NCBI RefSeq assembly: GCF_004217495.1
Contig: NZ_SHLC01000001.1
Coordinates: 1,798,001-1,862,000 of the forward strand
Length of the DNA: 64,000 nucleotides
Source of the DNA: Microterricola gilva
GTDB lineage: Bacteria; Actinomycetota; Actinomycetes; Actinomycetales; Microbacteriaceae
Direction of reading: 5' to 3'
In this document: positions 57,997 to 64,000 of the stretch, one piece after another
How positions within the stretch are numbered: the stretch's first letter is position 1
Layout of the letters: the number at the start of each line of letters is the position of its first letter
Translations under genes and position numbers: made by a program
The notes under the pieces: model-generated
Seen by the model: the letters and a program-made list of their open reading frames with translations, nothing else
Databases searched by the model: none
Told to the model about the DNA's origin: nothing

Positions 57997-58656
57997 ATGA
58001 GCACCGCCCTCTTCGTCATCCCCCTCTGGCTCGACCTCACCGCGGTCGCCATCGGAGCGATCCAGGGCGCCATGTTCGCGGCCCGCATGAAGGATCGCCG
58101 CATCGACCTGCTCGGCGTCGCGATCATCGGCGTCGCCGTCGGGCTCGGCGGCGGTCTGCTGCGTGACGTGCTCATCAACCAGCTGCCGGCCGCGCTGGCG
58201 AGCAACTGGTACCTGCCGGTGGCGACGGCATCCGCCCTCATCGGCATGGCCCTCGTGCGCGTCTTCGACAAACTGAACCCGCTCATCATCGGGCTGGATG
58301 CCGTCACGATCGGCCTCTTCGGCGCGATCGGTGTCACCAAGGCACTCGCCTACGGCGTTCCGGAGGTGCCCGCCGCGTTCGTCGGCGTGCTGAGCGCCGT
58401 CGGCGGCTCGATCCTGCGCGACATGATGCTCAACCTGCCGATCGCGCTCATGCACGTCGGCTCGCTGTACGCGGTCGCGGCCGGCGTCGGCTGCACGCTG
58501 CTCGTGATCCTCGCCTCCGCCGGCGTGCAGATCACCATCGCCGGCATCGTCTGCGTCGGCGTGACGACGATCATCCGGCTGCTCGCCGTCCGCTTCGGCT
58601 GGAGCCTGCCTGAGCAGCGAGCCCTCGCCAGCTGGCCGCGCTGGCGCCGCAGCTGA
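57997..58656 (+). CDS. TRIC-type cation channel family protein (UPF0126)
   Basis: 219 residues with seven hydrophobic segments arranged as two repeats, each with a glycine-rich kinked helix: GLGGGLLRDVLI (about 48-59) and SAVGGSILRDMML (about 132-144). These GG-x-x-R-D motifs are the hallmark of trimeric intracellular cation (TRIC) channels and their bacterial UPF0126 relatives. The protein probably conducts K+ or another cation across the inner membrane. TATACA is six bases upstream (leaderless). A 60-bp palindrome about 100 bases downstream ends the message. Confidence 0.92.
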   Translation: MSTALFVIPLWLDLTAVAIGAIQGAMFAARMKDRRIDLLGVAIIGVAVGLGGGLLRDVLINQLPAALASNWYLPVATASALIGMALVRVFDKLNPLIIGLDAVTIGLFGAIGVTKALAYGVPEVPAAFVGVLSAVGGSILRDMMLNLPIALMHVGSLYAVAAGVGCTLLVILASAGVQITIAGIVCVGVTTIIRLLAVRFGWSLPEQRALASWPRWRRS

Positions 58657-58750
58657 GCCGTTCCGCCTCCATCGCACCCGCAGACCGCTGAGGGCTGATG
58701 CCCCGTCGGTAACTCAGGCAGAAGTGCGGTGCGCCGAACCGAACCGTCGG

Positions 58751-58810
58751 GGCCCGGTTAAAGTGTGACGGCCCGGGGAATTCCCCGGGCCGTCACACTT
58801 TAACTGGGCC
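58751..58810. terminator. 60-bp near-perfect palindrome, bidirectional terminator
   Basis: Centre between 58780 and 58781. Arms are 24 bases with perfect pairing, extended to 30 bases with one mismatch. It lies between the end of the TRIC-type gene (+) and the end of leuA (-), two bases from the leuA stop. Confidence 0.85.
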
Positions 58811-58811
58811 G

Positions 58812-60611
<1,800 letters not shown>

Positions 60612-60650
60612 TCAATCTCCTCGCGAGTGGTGGTCAGCCAACGACAAACG

Positions 60651-60688
60651 CCGCGACGAGGGAGGCCTGAGATTAGGACTCGTCGCGG
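60651..60688 (-). promoter_or_regulatory. Attenuator hairpin in the leuA leader
   Basis: Perfect 10-bp arms CCGCGACGAG/CTCGTCGCGG (60651-60660 and 60679-60688) with an 18-base loop, followed on the minus strand by CGTTTGTCGTT. The first arm to be transcribed covers the codons just after the Leu run in the leader peptide, so a ribosome stalled on the Leu codons would block the stem. Confidence 0.7.
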
Positions 60689-60717
60689 CAGCTAAGGAGG
60701 AGCAGACCGTGCAACAC
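60673..60717 (-). CDS. leuL: leuA leader peptide
   Basis: 14 codons plus TAA: MLHGLLLLSCRDES from a GTG start. Four consecutive Leu codons (CTG CTC CTC CTT, 60705-60694) plus a TTG at position two make this a typical leucine attenuation sensor. TAGCCT lies six bases before the GTG, the same leaderless layout as other genes here. The attenuator stem begins within its last codons. The leuA ATG is 68 bases after its stop. Confidence 0.8.
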   Translation of the reverse strand: MLHGLLLLSCRDES

Positions 60718-60723
60718 ACTTTC

Positions 60724-60729
60724 AGGCTA
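60724..60729 (-). promoter_or_regulatory. -10 box TAGCCT of the leuA leader
   Basis: TAGCCT on the minus strand, six bases before the GTG of the leader peptide; transcription would begin at the leader start codon. Confidence 0.55.
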
Positions 60730-60759
60730 GCACCGTCTCGCGCACTTGCGAGACGGTGC
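60730..60759 (-). terminator. Terminator-like hairpin after the ABC exporter genes
   Basis: Perfect 12-bp arms GCACCGTCTCGC/GCGAGACGGTGC with a six-base loop, between the exporter permease stop (60797) and the leuA leader promoter. A second stem CCGATTG/CAATCGG spans 60763-60780. Confidence 0.7.
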
Positions 60760-60796
60760 CAGCCGATTGTTACCAATCGGCAGCGCCGAAAGGGGC

Positions 60797-62194
60797 TCAG
60801 TCCACGGCCAGTGCCAGCACGGGCGAGACCGTCGTGGCCCGGCGCGCCGGGGCGACGGAGGCGATGAGCGTCAGTGCCGCACCGGCCGCAACCGTGAACA
60901 CGAGGATCGGCCACGGCAGGCTCGGCGGCATGAGCTGCCCCTCGATCGAACCGAGCAGTGACTGCGCTCCTGCCCAGCCGTAGAAGATGCCGAGCACGAG
61001 TCCGAAGCCGACCGCTGCGACCGTCATCTGGGCGCTCTCGGCGAGGATCATGCCGCGCACCTGACGTCCGGTGAAGCCGAGCGCGCGCAGCAGCCCCAGC
61101 TCCCTCGTGCGCTGCAGCACGCTGAGCGAGAGGTTGTTGACCATGCCGATCGCCGCGATGATGGCGCTGAAGCCGACGAGCGCGAGGAAGATCGAGGTGG
61201 TCAGCGTCACGGACTGGTCGATCACGGCCGCCATCTGCGGGTCGTCGTCGAAGGTGCTCGCGACCATGGTGCGGTAGCTCTCCATGGTGACGGCGAACAT
61301 CGTGACCAGGGTGACGCCGATCACGAGCCCGATCGTCGCGCGCGAGCTCCTGTCTGGGAAGCGCACGGCGTTCTCTGCTGCCAGGCGCGCGGTCGGGGCG
61401 CGCCCCAGCATCCGCCCGACGAGGCGCAGCACCGGCGGCATCACGATGTGGGCGCCGAGGATGATGCCGGTGAAGGAGATCAGCCCGCCGAAGAAGGAGA
61501 TCAGCAGCCCGAACACACTGGCAAGGCTCACGAGGATGCCGAGCGCCATCAGCGCGAAGCCGATGACGACGAGCAGCAGCGCGATGACGTTCCGCGCGGT
61601 GCGGTGCCTGCTCTGTTCGAGCGAGGCCTCGACGGCTGCCCCTGTCGCCTCCATCGGCGACACCGTGACGACGCGGCGGGAGCCGACCCAGGCGGCACCC
61701 CAGGTGACGAGGGCGACGACGGCGACGGGGAGCACGACGATCGGTTCGATGAGGGAGTACTCGACGGCGGGCAGCCAGGCCTGCTGGATTCCGATGCTGA
61801 CGGCGGCGAGGGTGATGAGCATGCCGAGCGCGAGCCCGATCAGCGCCCCGATGGCGCCGACGATCAGCCCCTCCGTCGCCACCGCCCTGCGCACCGTCAC
61901 GGCCCTGGCGCCGATCAGGCGCAACAGCGCGATCGAGCGCACCCGGCCCGCGATGATCGTGCCGAAGGTGTTCGCGGTCACGATGGCACCGACGTAGAAG
62001 GCGATCACGGTGAACACGGTCGTGACGAGCGAGAGGGCGAGCCGAACGGATGCCGACTCCCCCACCACATCGGATTGGATCGCGGTCGCGATGATGCCCG
62101 TCGCCTGCAGCAGCACGACACCGAATGCCGCACTCAGCGCGGCGACGACGAGTGTCGAGCCGTGGTCGCGGGTCTTTCCACCGAGCGCGGCCAT
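60797..62194 (-). CDS. MacB/FtsX-type ABC exporter permease
   Basis: 465 residues. About eight helices, with two FtsX domains: one near residues 55-180 with IALLRLIGARAVTVRRAVATEG, the other near 345-460 with LQRTRELGLLRALGFTGRQVRG. The duplicated 'RLIGA/RALGF' loop is the coupling helix typical of FtsX/MacB-like exporters. No large extracellular domain between the helices. It shares one base with the ATPase gene (TGATG). Likely exports peptides, lipids or antimicrobials. Confidence 0.92.
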   Translation of the reverse strand: MAALGGKTRDHGSTLVVAALSAAFGVVLLQATGIIATAIQSDVVGESASVRLALSLVTTVFTVIAFYVGAIVTANTFGTIIAGRVRSIALLRLIGARAVTVRRAVATEGLIVGAIGALIGLALGMLITLAAVSIGIQQAWLPAVEYSLIEPIVVLPVAVVALVTWGAAWVGSRRVVTVSPMEATGAAVEASLEQSRHRTARNVIALLLVVIGFALMALGILVSLASVFGLLISFFGGLISFTGIILGAHIVMPPVLRLVGRMLGRAPTARLAAENAVRFPDRSSRATIGLVIGVTLVTMFAVTMESYRTMVASTFDDDPQMAAVIDQSVTLTTSIFLALVGFSAIIAAIGMVNNLSLSVLQRTRELGLLRALGFTGRQVRGMILAESAQMTVAAVGFGLVLGIFYGWAGAQSLLGSIEGQLMPPSLPWPILVFTVAAGAALTLIASVAPARRATTVSPVLALAVD

Positions 62195-62955
62195 CAGAGC
62201 GCCGATTCCATGCCCAGCATGATGCGGGAGATCTCTTCGGCCGACGCGCGCTGGCGGTCGTCGACGACGCGGCCGTCGGCGAGGAACAGGATGCGGTCGG
62301 CGTGGCTGGCCGCGATCGGGTCGTGGGTGACCATCGCGATGGACTGATCGTATTCGCGGGCGGCCGTCGCGAGCAGGGCCAACACCTCACGCCCCGTGCG
62401 GGAGTCGAGGGCGCCGGTCGGCTCGTCGGCGAAGACGAGGTCTGGCCGCGTGCCGAGCGCCCTGGCGATGGCGACGCGCTGCTGCTGGCCGCCGGAGAGC
62501 TCGTGCGGGCGGTGGCCGAGCCGGTTCAGCAGGCCGAGCGAGGCGATCAGGTGATCGACCCAGGCCTGTTCCTTGGCGGTCGGATTCCGGCCGTCCAGCT
62601 CGAACGGCAGCATGATGTTCGCCATGACGTCGAGAGTCGGAACGAGGTTGAACGACTGGAACACGAAGCCGACGCGGCGCCGGCGGAGCACGGTGAGCTG
62701 GCTGTCGGCCATGCCGCTGATCTCGGTGTCACCGAGCCACACCTGGCCGCTGCTTGCGCTGTCGAGGCCGGCCATGATGTGCATGAGCGTCGACTTGCCT
62801 GAGCCGCTCGGGCCCATGATCGCGGTGAACTCGCCGCGGCGGATGCCGATGGAGATGTCGTCGAGGGCGGTGACCGTTCCCTGCCCGGTCCCGTAGCGCT
62901 TGCTGAGGTGTGCGACCCGGGCGATGAGGCCGAGGTCGGTCGTGTTGATTGCCAT
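62194..62955 (-). CDS. MacB/LolD-type ABC exporter ATPase
   Basis: 253 residues. Walker [20 protein letters not shown]-loop [17 protein letters not shown], signature [16 protein letters not shown], Walker [16 protein letters not shown] and switch MVTHD. This is the MacB/LolD subfamily. A TAGCGT -10 box lies six bases before the ATG at 62955, so the exporter has its own leaderless promoter; an 81-base gap separates it from the response regulator gene upstream. Confidence 0.95.
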   Translation of the reverse strand: MAINTTDLGLIARVAHLSKRYGTGQGTVTALDDISIGIRRGEFTAIMGPSGSGKSTLMHIMAGLDSASSGQVWLGDTEISGMADSQLTVLRRRRVGFVFQSFNLVPTLDVMANIMLPFELDGRNPTAKEQAWVDHLIASLGLLNRLGHRPHELSGGQQQRVAIARALGTRPDLVFADEPTGALDSRTGREVLALLATAAREYDQSIAMVTHDPIAASHADRILFLADGRVVDDRQRASAEEISRIMLGMESAL

Positions 62956-63036
62956 GCTTCAACGCTACGAACGCGGCCACAACCCGCGCGTCAGGCCAGC
63001 GATGGCTCCGCATACCTCGGAGGGATGATGCTCAGG

Positions 63037-63699
63037 TCAATCGACGAGACGATGCTCGTAGGCGAAGACGACCAGCTGCACGCGATCGCGCAGTCCCAGC
63101 TTGCCGAGGATGCGCGAGATGTGGGTCTTGACGGTCGCCTCGCTGAGGAATTCCCGCGTGGCGATCTCGGTGTTGCTGAGCCCCTTGGCGGCGAGCACGA
63201 AGATCTCCCCCTCGCGCGGGGTCAACGTCTCGAAGCTCGGCGGTGCAACCGGCTGCGGTGCGCGCGCCGCGAAGTGCTCGAGCAGCTCGCGGGTCGCGGA
63301 TGCCGCGATGACGGCGTTGCCCGCGTGCACGGTGCGGATCGACGCGAGCAGGAACTCCGGCTCCGCGTCCTTCAGCACGAAGCCGCTTGCACCTGCCCTG
63401 ATCGCCCGCGCCGCACTCTCGTCGAGGTCGAAGGTCGTCAGCACGAGAACCCGTGGCGGGCCGGACACACCGGCCGAGGCGGCCACGATCGCCTCCGTCG
63501 CCGCGATGCCGTCGAGCACCGGCATCCTGATGTCCATGAGGATCACGTCGGCCGCCGACGATGCGGCCAGCGCGATGCCGGCCGCGCCGTCACCGGCTTC
63601 GCCGACGAACTCGAGATCCGGCTGCGATTCGATCAACATCCGGATGCCGGCGCGAAAGAGCGCCTGGTCGTCGACCAGTGCTACGCGAATCCGCGTCAT
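63037..63699 (-). CDS. NarL/LuxR-family response regulator
   Basis: 220 residues. Receiver domain IRVALVDDQALFRAGIRMLI with Asp56 in VILMDIRMPVLDG and Lys in FVLKDAEPEFL; LuxR HTH with LTPREGEIFVLAAKGLSNTE. Its ATG overlaps the kinase stop (ATGA). It probably controls the exporter genes just downstream, as in many cell-envelope stress modules. Confidence 0.94.
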   Translation of the reverse strand: MTRIRVALVDDQALFRAGIRMLIESQPDLEFVGEAGDGAAGIALAASSAADVILMDIRMPVLDGIAATEAIVAASAGVSGPPRVLVLTTFDLDESAARAIRAGASGFVLKDAEPEFLLASIRTVHAGNAVIAASATRELLEHFAARAPQPVAPPSFETLTPREGEIFVLAAKGLSNTEIATREFLSEATVKTHISRILGKLGLRDRVQLVVFAYEHRLVD

Positions 63700-64000
63700 G
63701 AGTGTCCCCCTGTTGAGTCTGTGTCCGCCGTCTGGAGTGGCGTTGGTTGCCCGATCCCGCTCGGAATCCGCGCGGCAACCTCGAAGCGCCCGGTCTCGCT
63801 CGCGCCGGCGCTGAAGCTTCCGCCTGTGAGCAGGGCCCGCTCGCGCATGCCGGGGATCCCGTGCCCGAGTGTTGCCCCAGCAGCGGCAGGCGCCGAGCGC
63901 ATGGCGCTCGCGACGGTCAAGCGTACGCCCTCAACGTTCCAGCTGAGATCGAGCGTCACCGGCCGCCGCGCGTCGCCGTGCCGCAGCACATTCGTCAGCG
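63696..64000 (-). CDS. NarL-type sensor histidine kinase (C-terminal part)
   Basis: About 101 residues are inside the window; the gene continues beyond 64000. Visible are the N-box LTNVLRHG of the GHKL ATPase domain and the G box LGHGIPGMRERALLTGGSF, followed by a Gly/Thr-rich tail. It is the partner of the response regulator, with which it overlaps by four bases. The sensor part and the His are outside the window. Confidence 0.88.
   Translation of the reverse strand, partial: LTNVLRHGDARRPVTLDLSWNVEGVRLTVASAMRSAPAAAGATLGHGIPGMRERALLTGGSFSAGASETGRFEVAARIPSGIGQPTPLQTADTDSTGGHS

Noticed and set aside
60612-62390. 592-residue Arg-rich reading frame
   Set aside because: It is the alternative frame of the exporter permease gene and includes the leuA leader region; no family resemblance.

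Overview
This is a high-GC actinobacterial chromosome segment, most likely from the family Microbacteriaceae. The inference rests on four things: high-GC codon use; the housekeeping blocks uppS-recO, dus-dgt, dnaG, def and leuA; an F420-type DUF385 enzyme and a DUF222/HNH protein; and a very common promoter layout in which a TANNNT -10 box sits six bases before the start codon (leaderless mRNAs). The genus cannot be fixed from the sequence alone. No phage, insertion sequence, integrase, CRISPR array or rRNA was seen. Two tRNA genes are present: a CAT-anticodon tRNA at 9410-9483 and tRNA-Asn at 34566-34638.

Layout. 39-2644: small metabolic genes (RibD-like reductase, small membrane protein, quinone-reductase-like MDR, F420-type reductase). 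2788-6612: a 5-oxoproline/pyroglutamyl operon (DUF969 and DUF979 transporter subunits, pyroglutamyl peptidase, Dcu-like carrier). 6750-9248: an arylsulfatase and its formylglycine-generating enzyme. 9410-16205: tRNA, glycosyltransferase, DMT transporter, peptide deformylase, and a 1,225-residue wall-anchored phosphodiester glycosidase/phosphoesterase. 16360-20703: AzlCD exporter coupled to a kinase-like protein that lacks the phospho-accepting histidine, a SHOCT protein and a NarL-type two-component pair. 21131-25700: GH3 glycosidase and MFS transporter opposite a double-TetR regulator.

25851-34492 is the most unusual part. It is an eight-gene, tightly overlapping catabolic operon: polar-amino-acid ABC ATPase, TIM-barrel protein, binding protein, permease, BtpA/SgcQ protein, AllA-like protein, PfkB kinase and a TPP enzyme. 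A tandem Lrp-type regulator is divergent from it. The set matches no pathway I can name. 34756-42515 is a dipeptide/oligopeptide ABC operon with an extra third ATPase, a TfoX-N protein and a D-2-hydroxyacid dehydrogenase.

42718-60605 is mostly conserved housekeeping (dnaG, dgt, dus, YbaK, uppS, recO, leuA) mixed with small accessory genes: a GntR/membrane pair, an amidohydrolase, a DUF222-HNH gene bracketed by repeats, and a DsbA-like protein coupled to a 40-residue Cys-rich peptide. leuA is preceded by a 14-codon leader peptide with four consecutive Leu codons and an attenuator hairpin. 60797-64000 is a MacB/FtsX-type ABC exporter with a two-component system; the kinase runs off the window edge.

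Many operons use 1-11 base start/stop overlaps (ATGA, GTGA, TGATG), and several gene ends carry strong hairpins, including a 60-bp near-perfect palindrome between the TRIC-type gene and leuA.
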